Part shown: in pieces, positions 1 through 8,202 of the stretch | Numbering within the stretch: the first letter of the stretch is position 1 | How the letters are laid out: each line of letters starts with the position of its first letter | Assembly (NCBI RefSeq): GCF_014646115.1 | Contig: NZ_BMMV01000025.1 | Span: 82,878 to 118,658 of the forward strand | Source: Streptomyces camponoticapitis | Lineage (GTDB): Bacteria; Actinomycetota; Actinomycetes; Streptomycetales; Streptomycetaceae | Direction: 5' to 3' | DNA length: 35,781 nucleotides | Made by a program: the position numbers and the translations under genes | The notes under the pieces: generated by a model | What the model was told of the DNA's origin: nothing | The model's input: the letters and a program-made list of their open reading frames with translations, nothing else | The model's database searches: none

Positions 1-88
1 CGACCAGGTCGGCGAACCGCTTCGCCCAGGGTCGAGTACGACCTGTCGGCCCGGCCCCCGGTGGTCACCGGGAACGGATCCGCGGGCC

Positions 89-1033
89 TCATCCGGCCCG
101 CCACCGCGCCGATTCCGAGGTCCGGTGATCACTGGGGCGCGTGCCGCGCAGCCGCTTGAAGGCCACGCTCAGAGCGAAGGCGTTGGCGTATCCCACCTTC
201 CTCGCGATCGTGCCCACCGTGTGGTCGGTCTCCCGCAGCAGGTCCGCGGCCAAGGTGATCCGCCAGTCCGCGAGGTACGCCATCGGCGGCTCGCCCACCA
301 GTGCGGTGAACCTCCGGGCGAACGCCGCCCGCGACAGCCCCACTTCGGCTGCCAGGTCCGCCACCGTCCACGGCCGGGCGGGTGTGTCGTGCAGCAGCCT
401 CAGCGCCGTACCCACGACCGGGTCGTCCAGTGCGCGGCACCAGGCCGGGGCACCGGTCCCCGGGGCGTCGAACCAGCCGCGCAGCGCGGAGACCAGCACC
501 AGATCCAGCATCCGGTCCAGGACCAACTGCTGCCCCGGTCGGTTCCCGGCGATCTCCTCGGCCAGCATCTCCACCGACGGGTGGGGGCTTTCCCCGGCCG
601 GCACCACCAGCACGTCGGGCAGGGCCCGCAGGAGTCGTTCGCTGAGCTCTCCCCGGCGCTCGTAGGCCCCGCTGACAAGCACGGCGGCCTCCTCGGCCGG
701 CGGTCCGCAGGTCCGGGCGGCCCCGGAGGCACGCTCGACGCCCTTCGCGCCCGGACAGTAGTCGGCGCTGGTCACCACCCATGTGGGGGTGGTCGCCGGG
801 TGGTCGGCGACCACATAGGGCGCGTCTCCGCGGACGACGGCGATGTCGCCGACGCCGATGGCCACCGGCTCGCCCTCGCCGGGAACGATCCAGGCCCGGC
901 CGCGCACCATCGTGGCCAGCGTCAGCGGGGCGCCACTGGCCATCCGCAGGGCCCAGGGCGGTCGCATGATCGTCCGGCGGAAGACGGCGCCCCGCGCCCG
1001 TACGTCTTCCAGGAGTTCCGACACCGCGTCCAT
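89..1033 (-). CDS. AraC-family transcriptional regulator with cupin-like sensor domain
   Basis: This 314-residue protein has an N-terminal cupin-like ligand-binding region (about residues 20-120, with a WIVPGEG..VAIGVGDIAVVRG-type strand pattern). Its C-terminal AraC DNA-binding domain (about 205-305) has two helix-turn-helices: the first around WTVADLAAEVGLSRAAFARRF and the second around GTIARKVGYANAFALSVAFKR. This matches the AraC_binding_2/RipA-like group common in actinomycetes. The gene is divergent from the NmrA-type gene starting at 1114, with an 80-base intergenic region. That arrangement usually means the regulator controls its divergent neighbour, here inferred. The ATG at 1033 is the only start that gives the complete cupin domain. 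The ligand cannot be told from sequence. Confidence 0.93.
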   Translation of the reverse strand: MDAVSELLEDVRARGAVFRRTIMRPPWALRMASGAPLTLATMVRGRAWIVPGEGEPVAIGVGDIAVVRGDAPYVVADHPATTPTWVVTSADYCPGAKGVERASGAARTCGPPAEEAAVLVSGAYERRGELSERLLRALPDVLVVPAGESPHPSVEMLAEEIAGNRPGQQLVLDRMLDLVLVSALRGWFDAPGTGAPAWCRALDDPVVGTALRLLHDTPARPWTVADLAAEVGLSRAAFARRFTALVGEPPMAYLADWRITLAADLLRETDHTVGTIARKVGYANAFALSVAFKRLRGTRPSDHRTSESARWRAG

Positions 1034-1113
1034 GCCCTCAGCGTAGACGCCCGGACATCAAGTGGAGCTTTCGGGCCATGGATCGTCTCAGCTTCGGCCG
1101 GTTGACTGAAGTC

Positions 1114-1959
1114 ATGTCTGAACATCCAATTCTTGTCACCGGAGCAACCGGGAAGTCCGGCCGTCGCGTTGTCGGCCAACTGCGCGCCAGGGGGCTGCCG
1201 GTCCGTGCGGCGGCCCGTGGCGGCGAGCACATCTTCGACTGGACCGACAGCGGCACCTGGGATGCCGCCCTGGAGGGCGTACGGGCCGCCTACATCGTGC
1301 AGTTGGACGGGACGAAGCTCGTTCGCCCGTTCGTCGAGCGGGCGGTACGGCACGGGGTGCGGCGGATCGTGCTGGCGTCGGGGCGCGGGATCGACAATCC
1401 GGATTACGCCAAGGACAGCGGTGGCGTTCTCGAAGGCATCCTCGACAGCGAGGCCGCGGTGCGGGAGAGCGGTCTGGAGTGGACGATCAGCAGGCCGGGC
1501 TGGTTCGCTCAGAACTTCAGCGAGGGCTTCTTCGCCGATGCCGTCCGCGCCGGTGAACTGCGGCTGCCCGCCGGCGACGGGGCTGCCAGCTTCGTGGACG
1601 CCGAGGACATCGCGGCGGTGGTGGTCGCCGCGCTGACGGAGGACCAACACGCCGGTCGGATCTACGAGTTGTCCGGACCCCGGGCGGTGACGCCCACCGA
1701 GGCGGTCGCCACGATCTCCGAGGCCTCCGGCCGTGCCATCCGCTATGTGCCGCTCTCCGTCGAGGGGTACGTCGCGGAACTCGTGCGGCAGGGACTCTCA
1801 CCTGCGGACGCCGAAGCCTTCGCGGACGTCATCGAACCTCTCAGGGAGGGCACTGACGCGTACGTCTCCGACGGCGTACAGCGCGCCCTCGGCCGGCCAC
1901 CGCGGTCCTTCGCCGAATTCGCCAAGTCCACGGCCGAGGCGGGAGGTTGGCGGGTCTGA
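1114..1959 (+). CDS. NmrA-like NAD(P)-binding Rossmann-fold protein
   Basis: This 281-residue atypical short-chain dehydrogenase belongs to the NmrA/NAD(P)H-binding group. The N-terminal TGATGKSGRRVV is the GxxGxxG dinucleotide-binding loop (about residues 8-19). A WTISRPGWFAQNF segment and a helical C-terminal substrate region follow, as in azoreductase or quinone-oxidoreductase-like family members. There is no YxxxK pair of classical SDRs, which fits NmrA-type redox sensors or reductases. The start at 1114 (MSEHPILVTG) is preferred over the in-frame ATG at 1078, because the Rossmann strand begins immediately after it. It is divergent from the AraC gene and probably under its control (inference). 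The substrate is unknown. Confidence 0.9.
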   Translation: MSEHPILVTGATGKSGRRVVGQLRARGLPVRAAARGGEHIFDWTDSGTWDAALEGVRAAYIVQLDGTKLVRPFVERAVRHGVRRIVLASGRGIDNPDYAKDSGGVLEGILDSEAAVRESGLEWTISRPGWFAQNFSEGFFADAVRAGELRLPAGDGAASFVDAEDIAAVVVAALTEDQHAGRIYELSGPRAVTPTEAVATISEASGRAIRYVPLSVEGYVAELVRQGLSPADAEAFADVIEPLREGTDAYVSDGVQRALGRPPRSFAEFAKSTAEAGGWRV

Positions 1960-2208
1960 CGGCCCGCAGGAAGCCAGGGGCCCGCTCGTACGGCGCCGGT
2001 GCAGCGGCATGACGGTGCGGAGCCTGGACGCGGCCGTCAGAGCGCCGGGGATCGCCGGTCGAGGCAGGGCGGCCGACGAATCTCGCGATATCGGGGGCGA
2101 ATCGCCTTGAGACGGGCGATGGTTGGCATGTACGGCTGATCTCCCACCGAGGGGCCCCTCTCCGCGGGGCTCGGCCCGCGCGGACCGTACTGACCGGTGA
2201 GGAGTTCC

Positions 2209-3231
2209 ATGCGCGCTGACGACTCGGTCGCCCTCGGCCGGACCGGCCTGACGGTCAGCCGGCTCGGCCTGGGGCTGGCCTCCATCGGGGGCCTGTTCCG
2301 ATCCGTGCCGCGGCGACAGGCCCTGAGCACCGTTCGCCGCGCTCGGGAGCTCGGGATACGGCTCTTCGACACCGCGCCCGTATACGGCTACGGGCTCTCC
2401 GAAACCCGTGCCGGCACCGCCCTGCGCGACGAGCCGCGCGACACCTATGTGCTGTGCACCAAGGTGGGGCGGCTCATCGAACCGGGCGGCCCGGACACCC
2501 AGCCGATCTGGGCCGACCCGCCCCAGGGCCTCGGACCGCGCCTGGACTACTCCTACGAGGGGGTGATCCGGTCCCTTGAGGAGAGCCTGAAGCGGCTGGG
2601 CCTGGACAGTGTCGACGTGCTCCACATCCACGATCCCGAGCAGGACTTCCTCGGCGCCGTCGGCGACGCGTACCGCGCTCTGGACGACCTGCGCCGGGCC
2701 GGTGTCATCCGGGCCGTATCCCTCGGGGTGAACCACGCCGACGTCGCCGCGCGCTTTCTCCGCGAGGCCCCCGAGCCCGGCCCCGACTGCGTGATGCTGG
2801 CCGGGCGGTGGTCGCTTCTCGATCAGTCGGGTCTCAGTGACATGCTGCCGCTGTGCCAGGAGCGCGGAGTGGCGGTGCTGGCCGCCGGAGTCCTGCAAGG
2901 CGGACTGCTCGCCGGCCCCGGTCCTGGCGCGCTCGGGGACCCGGGTCCTGGCGCGCCGCACGGACACGAGAATCTCGAACCCGCGACGGCGGCCAGGCTG
3001 CGAACCGTCCATGAGGTGTGCGCACGCCACGGAGTCCCCCCGAAGGCCGCCGCCCTGCAATTCCCCTTCGGGCACCCCGCCGTGACCGCGGCGGTCGTGG
3101 GCGCCCGCTCACCGGAGGAGATCGAGGAGTCGGCCGGCCTTCTCGCACGTCCGATCCCCGACCAGCTGTGGTCGGATCTGAGAGACGCCGGCGTGGTCCC
3201 ACGTTCTTGGCAACCGGCACCCGGCGCGTGA
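2209..3231 (+). CDS. Aldo/keto reductase, D-threo-aldose 1-dehydrogenase-like
   Basis: This 340-residue aldo/keto reductase starts LGRTGLTVSRLGLGLASIGG. It has the catalytic Asp/Tyr pair in FDTAPVYGYGLSE (about residues 52-64), the Lys in CTKVGR and the His in LHIHDPE. The pattern with a long GPRLDYSYEGVIRSLEESLKRL stretch resembles L-fucose/D-threo-aldose dehydrogenases and pyridoxal dehydrogenases, which oxidise or reduce sugar aldehydes with NAD(P). The ATG at 2209 follows a good ribosome site (GGTGAGGAG). An in-frame GTG at 2197 lies inside that site. Residues about 238-252 contain a short GPGPGALGDPGPGAP duplication that looks like a recent in-frame expansion. It stands alone between the NmrA gene and the chitinase. 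The substrate is inferred only from family resemblance. Confidence 0.9.
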   Translation: MRADDSVALGRTGLTVSRLGLGLASIGGLFRSVPRRQALSTVRRARELGIRLFDTAPVYGYGLSETRAGTALRDEPRDTYVLCTKVGRLIEPGGPDTQPIWADPPQGLGPRLDYSYEGVIRSLEESLKRLGLDSVDVLHIHDPEQDFLGAVGDAYRALDDLRRAGVIRAVSLGVNHADVAARFLREAPEPGPDCVMLAGRWSLLDQSGLSDMLPLCQERGVAVLAAGVLQGGLLAGPGPGALGDPGPGAPHGHENLEPATAARLRTVHEVCARHGVPPKAAALQFPFGHPAVTAAVVGARSPEEIEESAGLLARPIPDQLWSDLRDAGVVPRSWQPAPGA

Positions 3232-3358
3232 CCACCCGACGCCGACGAGATGTGGCGGGCCGAGCCGGCGCCTCCTCGTGGCCGGTGGGCAACTTATCGC
3301 CCGGAGTGGCGATTTGGTTCCGTAAGAACACTTACCCTCGGTAGAACCGCCGTATATC

Positions 3359-3387
3359 TTGACGTTAATGGTCCAGACCAATACGTT
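3359..3387 (+). promoter_or_regulatory. Predicted chitinase promoter with DasR-type (dre) operator in the spacer
   Basis: A TTGACG -35 element (3359-3364) and a TACGTT -10 element (3382-3387) are spaced by 17 bases. The spacer holds TGGTCCAGACCA (3369-3380), one base from the palindrome TGGTCTAGACCA. That palindrome is the established core of DasR-responsive elements and of the repeats in front of Streptomyces chitinase genes. The position predicts repression by steric block of RNA polymerase, relieved by aminosugar phosphates. The promoter call itself is a consensus match. Confidence 0.75.
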
Positions 3388-3444
3388 CCTGTGCGCACCG
3401 CAGATCACCGCTCCCTTCCGGCACACGCACAGGAAACGAGCCTC

Positions 3445-4815
3445 ATGCCTCGAAAGAACCTTTCCCGGCTGACCATCGCCGCCCTCTCCCTCGGCCTTGT
3501 GGCCACCCTCGCCCCCTCCGCGGGCGCCGACTCCGCCTCGCACGGCGACAAGCACGGCTCGAACGCCTCGCACGGCTCGAAGGCCTCGTACAAGCGGGTC
3601 GGCTACTTCGCCCAGTGGGGTGTCTACGGGCGGAACTACCAGGTCAAGGACATGGACACCAGTGGGGCGGCGGCCAGGCTGACCCATATCAACTACGCCT
3701 TCGGGAACGTGAGCCCCGAAGGGAAGTGCTTCACCGGCAACACCCCGGGAGAGTCCGACGCCTGGGCGGACTACGGGCGCCCGCTGGACGCGGCCGGCTC
3801 CGTCGACGGCGTGGCCGACACCGACGACCAGCGCCTCGCCGGCAACTTCAATCAGCTGCGTGAGCTGAAGGCCAAGCATCGCGGTCTCAAGGTCCTTATC
3901 TCGTTGGGCGGTTGGAGCTGGTCGAAGAACTTCTCGGACGCGGCCCTCACTCCCGCCTCCCGCAAGGCGCTGGTCTCCTCCTGCATCGACCTCTACATCA
4001 AGGGCAATCTGCCGGTCGACGGCACTCGCGGCGGCGCCGGATCCGCGGCCGGCCTCTTCGACGGAATCGACCTCGACTGGGAGTGGCCCGGCTCGGCCGG
4101 CGACGTCGGTACCGTCTTCCGCCCCGAGGACAAGCAGAACTTCACCGCGCTCGTACGGGAGTTCCGCAAGCAGCTCGACGATTACGCCAAGTCCCGGAAG
4201 GGGCACGAGAAGCGCAAGCACTACGAGCTGACCGCTTTCGTCCCGACCGCCCCGGCCAAGATCGACGCGGGTTTCGAAGTCTCGAAGATCATGCGGGACT
4301 TCGACTTCGTGAACCTCCAGGGATACGACTTCCACGGCACCTGGGAGCCCACGACCGCCCAGCAGTCCGCGCTCTTCGCCAAGCCTGACGACTTCAGCGT
4401 CAGCCAGACGGTCAACGACTGGCTGCGGCGCGGCGCGCCGGCGCGCAAGCTCGTGGTCGGCATGCCCTTCTACGGGCAGGGCTGGACCGGGGTCTCGGGC
4501 GGCGGCAACGGCATGGGCCAGCCCGCGACCGGCCCCGCCCCGGGCACCTGGGCGAACGGCAACGAGGACTACAAGGCGCTGAAGAAGCTCGCGGACTCGG
4601 GAACGTACACCGTGCACCGCGACGTCAGGAACGGCCACGCCTGGCTCTTCGACGGCACGACGATGTGGACCTACGACGACCCGCAGGTGCTGCGCACCAA
4701 GTCGGCGTACGTCCGCGCCAAGGGGCTCGGCGGGGCGATGTTCTGGTCACTGGACGGGGACACCCCCGACGGCGAACTGATCAAGGCCGTCGACCGCACG
4801 CTCGGCCGCCGCTAG
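3445..4815 (+). CDS. Secreted family 18 chitinase
   Basis: This 456-residue secreted endochitinase hydrolyses beta-1,4-linked N-acetylglucosamine. It has a signal peptide (about residues 1-28, basic start, LTIAALSLGLVATL core, cleavage near SAGA), a short His/Ser-rich linker, and a single GH18 barrel from about residue 50. The catalytic DGIDLDWEW motif is at 206-214 with Glu213 as acid/base. The SLGGWSWS strand and GMPFYGQGW are typical of bacterial subfamily A enzymes. No carbohydrate-binding or fibronectin module is attached. The ATG at 3445 follows AGGAA at a good distance and opens the signal peptide, so the upstream open frame from 3250 is not used. The promoter carries a DasR-type site. 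The TAG stop is part of the CTAG at the left edge of an inserted MITE-like element. Confidence 0.97.
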   Translation: MPRKNLSRLTIAALSLGLVATLAPSAGADSASHGDKHGSNASHGSKASYKRVGYFAQWGVYGRNYQVKDMDTSGAAARLTHINYAFGNVSPEGKCFTGNTPGESDAWADYGRPLDAAGSVDGVADTDDQRLAGNFNQLRELKAKHRGLKVLISLGGWSWSKNFSDAALTPASRKALVSSCIDLYIKGNLPVDGTRGGAGSAAGLFDGIDLDWEWPGSAGDVGTVFRPEDKQNFTALVREFRKQLDDYAKSRKGHEKRKHYELTAFVPTAPAKIDAGFEVSKIMRDFDFVNLQGYDFHGTWEPTTAQQSALFAKPDDFSVSQTVNDWLRRGAPARKLVVGMPFYGQGWTGVSGGGNGMGQPATGPAPGTWANGNEDYKALKKLADSGTYTVHRDVRNGHAWLFDGTTMWTYDDPQVLRTKSAYVRAKGLGGAMFWSLDGDTPDGELIKAVDRTLGRR

Positions 4816-4992
4816 GGCGTGTCTTCAAAGTAGCGCCGTCCGCCCGCAGGGCGGGGCCCGCGGCGGCTGGTGCGGTGCATCGCAAGGCGGAGGATCGTCC
4901 TCGTACTGGGCGTACTCGGACGAGTCCGACAACGCGGCGAGGTGCCGTGCCAGGCGTCGCGGGCCAGGCGGGACTTTGAAGACACGACCTAG
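4812..4992. mobile_element. MITE-like element with 20-bp terminal inverted repeats (IS5-type ends)
   Basis: The 181-bp segment begins CTAGGGCGTGTCTTCAAAGT (4812-4831) and ends with its inverted copy ACTTTGAAGACACGACCTAG (4973-4992). The two 20-base ends match at 19 positions. Both outer edges are CTAG, consistent with a YTAR target duplicated by IS5-family transposition. The interior has no coding capacity, so it would have to be moved by a transposase supplied elsewhere. It lies exactly between the chitinase stop codon and the hairpin that is most likely the chitinase terminator. Confidence 0.8.
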
Positions 4993-5004
4993 GCCGCTGC
5001 GCCA

Positions 5005-5036
5005 GTGGTTCCCGCCGGTTCACCGGCGGGAACCAC
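5005..5036 (+). terminator. Strong hairpin, probable chitinase terminator displaced by the MITE
   Basis: A perfect 14-bp stem (5005-5018 with 5023-5036) closes a TTCA loop. No other gene ends nearby on either strand, so it most likely terminated the chitinase message. Removing the element and one CTAG copy would put it about 12 bases after the chitinase stop. Confidence 0.75.
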
Positions 5037-5358
5037 CGAACGGTCTCTGACTCGGATCAGGGCCGCGTCGCACCTCAGCGACCGCCCGCGTCGCCCGCTC
5101 CACCCGCGACACCCGCGCGCCGAGACGCGCCGGAACCGTGCGCCGGCGCCGTTGGGTCCGCCGGTGGTACGCCGGTGCTCCAGCCCCGACGCGAAGCGCT
5201 GAACGCACTCCACTGCGGGGCGGATGGGGCCCCTGGCCATTGACCCTGAGTGGTACCGGTGGGCTACTTGGTGTGTTCGCACCACTGTGTCGTCCAAGGA
5301 GGGGCCGGGGCTCCATCGAGACAGGCCTGTCCGTCGGCGACGGTTCCAGGGAGCCCCG
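5037..5358. other. Non-coding stretch upstream of the IPT/DUF3494 gene
   Basis: No convincing gene is seen. It presumably holds the promoter of the gene at 5359. TTGACC (5240-5245) with TACTTG (5265-5270) is a poor match with a long spacer. A GGGAG ribosome site precedes the start codon. Confidence 0.4.
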
Positions 5359-6675
5359 ATGCCAGTCTCACCGAACCAGGGATCCACCGGCGGGGGCGAC
5401 GCCGTCACCCTCACCGGCACCCACTTCACCGGCACCACCGCCGTGCGCTACGGCTCCCGCCCGGCCAGGAGCTTCACGGTCGTCAGCGACACCACCACGG
5501 AGACGATCACACCCTCCGGTCACAGCGCCGTCCCGGTCTCCGTCACCACGGCCGGCGGAACGGGGATCGTGGGCACCTTCTTCTACCTTCCGCCGCCCTC
5601 CTTCCTCATCGACCCGCCCCCCGCGGGGCCTCTGGGAGGCGGCAATACGGTGATCCTCACCGGTCAGGGCCTCCACACCACGAGCGAGGTCAGATTCGGT
5701 ACGCAGAGCGCCGTGTTCACGGTCGGGTCGGACGGCCGGCTCACCGTGACCGTCCCAGCGGCGGCAGCCCCGGGTCCGGTAGGGATCACCGTCACCACCA
5801 GGGGCGGAGTCGCCAGCGGCGTCACCTATACCTATCTCGCCGCGCCGTCCGTCACCGCCGTCACCCTCGACTCGGGACCGGTCGACGGCGGCAATCTCGT
5901 CGTCATCACCGGGACCGCGTTCTCCTACACCACCGGAGTCACCTTCGACGGCATACCCGCCCTCGCCTTCAGGATCGCCTCCGACACCGAGATCGACGCC
6001 GTACTGCCGGCCGGAGACCTCGGCCCGGCCGACGTCTCCGTCACCACCCTCGGCGGCACCACCACCGCCACGGACGCCTACACCTATCTGGGACTCTTCG
6101 CGGTCCTGGGCGGAGCATCGGTCACCAACACCGGTCTCTCGATCGTCACCGGAGACCTCGGAGTGAGTCCGGGGGTGTCCATCACCGGATTCCCGCCCGG
6201 CCAGGTCAACGGGAGTATCCACAACTCGGATGCCACCGCCGTCGCGGGCCATGCCGACCTGGTCGCGACGTACAACGACGCCGTCGGCCGGATCCCGGAC
6301 GCCGGGATCATCGGAGACATCGGCGGCCAGACCCTGCCGCCCGGCGTCTTCAACGCCGCCGCCTCCATCGGGATCACCGGCACGCTCACGCTGGACGCCC
6401 AGGGTGACCGCAACGCCGACTGGATCTTCCAGATCGGATCGACCCTGACGACGGCGACGGCGAGCCAGGTGCTCCTCATCAATGGCGCCACGGCCCGCAA
6501 CGTCATCTGGTCGATCGGAAGTTCGGCCACCCTCGGCACGGACACCGACTTCGCGGGAAGGGTCCTGGCCCAGACGTCGATCACCGTGAACACCGGCGCG
6601 ACGGTCAACGGTCAGGTCCTGGCCATCGACGGCACCGTGACCCTGGACACCAACACCGTCACCCGCCCCTGGTGA
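5359..6675 (+). CDS. Three IPT/TIG domains fused to a DUF3494 (ice-binding-like) domain
   Basis: This 438-residue protein has three tandem immunoglobulin-like IPT/TIG domains (about 1-77, 78-160 and 161-244). Each has a GPxxGGxxVxITG start and a VTTxGG end. A DUF3494 domain follows (about 246-438): FAVLGGASVTNTGLSIVTGDLGV, then VIWSIGSSATLGTDTDFAGRVLAQTSITV and a VNGQVLAIDGTVTLDTNTV end. DUF3494 is the beta-solenoid fold of microbial ice-binding proteins and related adhesins, while IPT domains are surface or carbohydrate-binding modules. The ATG at 5359 has an AGGGAG ribosome site seven bases upstream. No signal peptide, transmembrane segment or sortase motif is seen, so export is unexplained. 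Ice binding is not implied: the family also includes adhesins. Confidence 0.9.
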   Translation: MPVSPNQGSTGGGDAVTLTGTHFTGTTAVRYGSRPARSFTVVSDTTTETITPSGHSAVPVSVTTAGGTGIVGTFFYLPPPSFLIDPPPAGPLGGGNTVILTGQGLHTTSEVRFGTQSAVFTVGSDGRLTVTVPAAAAPGPVGITVTTRGGVASGVTYTYLAAPSVTAVTLDSGPVDGGNLVVITGTAFSYTTGVTFDGIPALAFRIASDTEIDAVLPAGDLGPADVSVTTLGGTTTATDAYTYLGLFAVLGGASVTNTGLSIVTGDLGVSPGVSITGFPPGQVNGSIHNSDATAVAGHADLVATYNDAVGRIPDAGIIGDIGGQTLPPGVFNAAASIGITGTLTLDAQGDRNADWIFQIGSTLTTATASQVLLINGATARNVIWSIGSSATLGTDTDFAGRVLAQTSITVNTGATVNGQVLAIDGTVTLDTNTVTRPW

Positions 6676-6688
6676 AGCAGCCGTCCGG

Positions 6689-7105
6689 TCACGCCGGCGG
6701 GCCGGAGAGAGCGGCGCCCAGCCCGCGCAGGGCCGCGAGGAACTCGGCGTTGGTCACTCCTTTGACCACGTACTGGCCGACGCCGGCGTTCCTCATCTGC
6801 TCCACGGAGCCGCTGTCGTCGTACGCGGAGAACGCGAGCACCCGGGTGGCGGGCGAGGTTCTCCGGATCTCCTGGGCAACGAGGTGACCGCCGCCGGGAA
6901 AGCGGACGTCCAGGACGACGAGGTCCGGCTTGTACCGGCGTACGAGCCGAAGCGCCTCATCGGCGTCCGACGCCGTGCCCAGGACCTCCAGGTCGGGCTG
7001 GGCCCGCACCACCTCGCCCAGCGCTTCGACGAGGATCCTGTTGTCGTCGCAGAGGATCACGCCGAGGGGCGGGGCCGTGGAGCCCTCCGACACGTCGGTG
7101 GTCAC
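6689..7105 (-). CDS. Stand-alone response-regulator receiver domain
   Basis: This 138-residue protein consists of a single CheY-like receiver: acidic pocket ILCDDN, phosphoacceptor Asp in VVLDVRFPGG, switch Ser in AFSAYDD, and Lys in YVVKG. The protein ends soon after helix 5, so there is no DNA-binding or enzymatic output. It may act by protein contact or as a phosphate sink. The GTG start at 7105 overlaps the kinase stop by four bases (GTGA), which implies translational coupling and probable phosphorylation by that kinase. It converges with the IPT gene, leaving only 13 bases between the two stops. Confidence 0.9.
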   Translation of the reverse strand: MTTDVSEGSTAPPLGVILCDDNRILVEALGEVVRAQPDLEVLGTASDADEALRLVRRYKPDLVVLDVRFPGGGHLVAQEIRRTSPATRVLAFSAYDDSGSVEQMRNAGVGQYVVKGVTNAEFLAALRGLGAALSGPPA

Positions 7106-8202
7106 CGCGGTTCCTCGGTCGGCGCCTCGACCGGCTCCGGACTCGGGACCCAGAACTCGACCGTCGTCCCGGTACCGGGCTCGCTGTGCATGGACCACCA
7201 TCCTCCCGCCGTCTGCGCCCGCTCCCGCATCTCGATGATGCCGAAATGGTCGTGTACGGCGTTCGAGGACAGCGGTTCGCCGATGCCGTCGTCCACAAGA
7301 CGTGTCAGGATCCCCCGGTCGACCGACTCCACCTCAAGCGTGACCGCGCTCCCCCGCGCGTGTTTGCGCACGTTCAGCAGTGCCTCCTGAACGATACGGA
7401 AGATGGTGATGGAGGTTTCGGGGGTGGGCTCGCGGTCGAGCCGGTGTCTGAAGGAGAACGCCAGGCCCCAGGGTCCCACCACGTCATCAAGGTGGTTGGA
7501 GAGAGCCTCGACGAGGCCGTGCCGGTCGATTCCGGGCGGGTGCAGCCGGAAGGTCAGATTACGGAGGCTGCTGATCGCCTCGCGTACCGAGGCGTCCAGC
7601 CGGGCCAGTTCGGTGGCAGACTCCTCCGGCACCCGCCCTTGCAGCAGTTGCAGGCGCATTCCCACGGCGACCATCACCTGGATGGAGTCGTCGTGGACGT
7701 CCCACGCGATACGGCGCCGCTCCGTCTCCTGGGCCTGGACGAGGTGATCGAAGAGACGGCGGCGCTCACTCAGTGCCTCCTGCGCGGCCCGTCGCTCCGA
7801 CATGTCACGGGTGACCTTGCCGAAACCCCGCAGCACGCCCTCGTCGTCCCACAGCGCGGTGATGACGACGTTCGCCCAGAACCTGGAGCCGTCGCTGCGG
7901 ATCCGCCACCCCTCGTCCTCCAGCCTGCCTTCGGCGATCGCTGTCTCCAGCTCCCACTGCGGCTTGCCCGCCGACTTGTCCTCGGGGGGATAGAAGGTCG
8001 AGAAATGCCGTCCTACGATCTCGTCGGCCGTATAGCCCTTGATCCGTTCCGCGCCCGCGTTCCAGCTGACCACGTATCCCTGCGGATCGAGCATGAAGAT
8101 CCCGTAGTCCAGCACCCCTTGGACCAGCAGCGTGAACGCCGCCTCCGACAGAGGGGGCGAGTGCTTGCGCTCCATGTCGCCGAGCGCCGGCTCCGGCGTC
8201 AC
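7102..8202 (-). CDS. PAS-domain sensor histidine kinase (NarL/DesK type)
   Basis: This 366-residue soluble kinase has a PAS domain (about 25-150; FMLDPQGYVVSWNAGAERIKGY, then the PAC-like SDGSRFWANVVITALWD). A HisKA_3 dimerisation domain carries the phosphorylated His170 in ERRRIAWDVHDD. The HATPase domain follows, with NVRKHA (N box), DDGIG and FGIIEMRERA. There are no transmembrane helices, so it senses a cytoplasmic cue, often redox, oxygen or a small ligand for this PAS class. The GTG start at 8202 overlaps the upstream response-regulator stop by four bases, and its own stop overlaps the next receiver in the same way. The three proteins are therefore made together. Confidence 0.95.
   Translation of the reverse strand: MTPEPALGDMERKHSPPLSEAAFTLLVQGVLDYGIFMLDPQGYVVSWNAGAERIKGYTADEIVGRHFSTFYPPEDKSAGKPQWELETAIAEGRLEDEGWRIRSDGSRFWANVVITALWDDEGVLRGFGKVTRDMSERRAAQEALSERRRLFDHLVQAQETERRRIAWDVHDDSIQVMVAVGMRLQLLQGRVPEESATELARLDASVREAISSLRNLTFRLHPPGIDRHGLVEALSNHLDDVVGPWGLAFSFRHRLDREPTPETSITIFRIVQEALLNVRKHARGSAVTLEVESVDRGILTRLVDDGIGEPLSSNAVHDHFGIIEMRERAQTAGGWWSMHSEPGTGTTVEFWVPSPEPVEAPTEEPR

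Noticed and set aside
1..88. Possible end of an upstream gene (a PRVEYDLSA stretch resembling the end of an HxlR regulator)
   Set aside because: Only about ten residues match and the expected following residues are absent, so it is too short to support a call at the window edge.
2922..2960. Short GPGPGAL/GPGPGAP duplication in the first aldo/keto reductase as a functional repeat
   Set aside because: Small in-frame low-complexity expansion in a loop; noted in the gene entry but not evidence of a system.
3109..4638. 509-residue minus-strand open frame opposite the chitinase
   Set aside because: A by-product of high GC third positions. The chitinase on the other strand has complete catalytic motifs.
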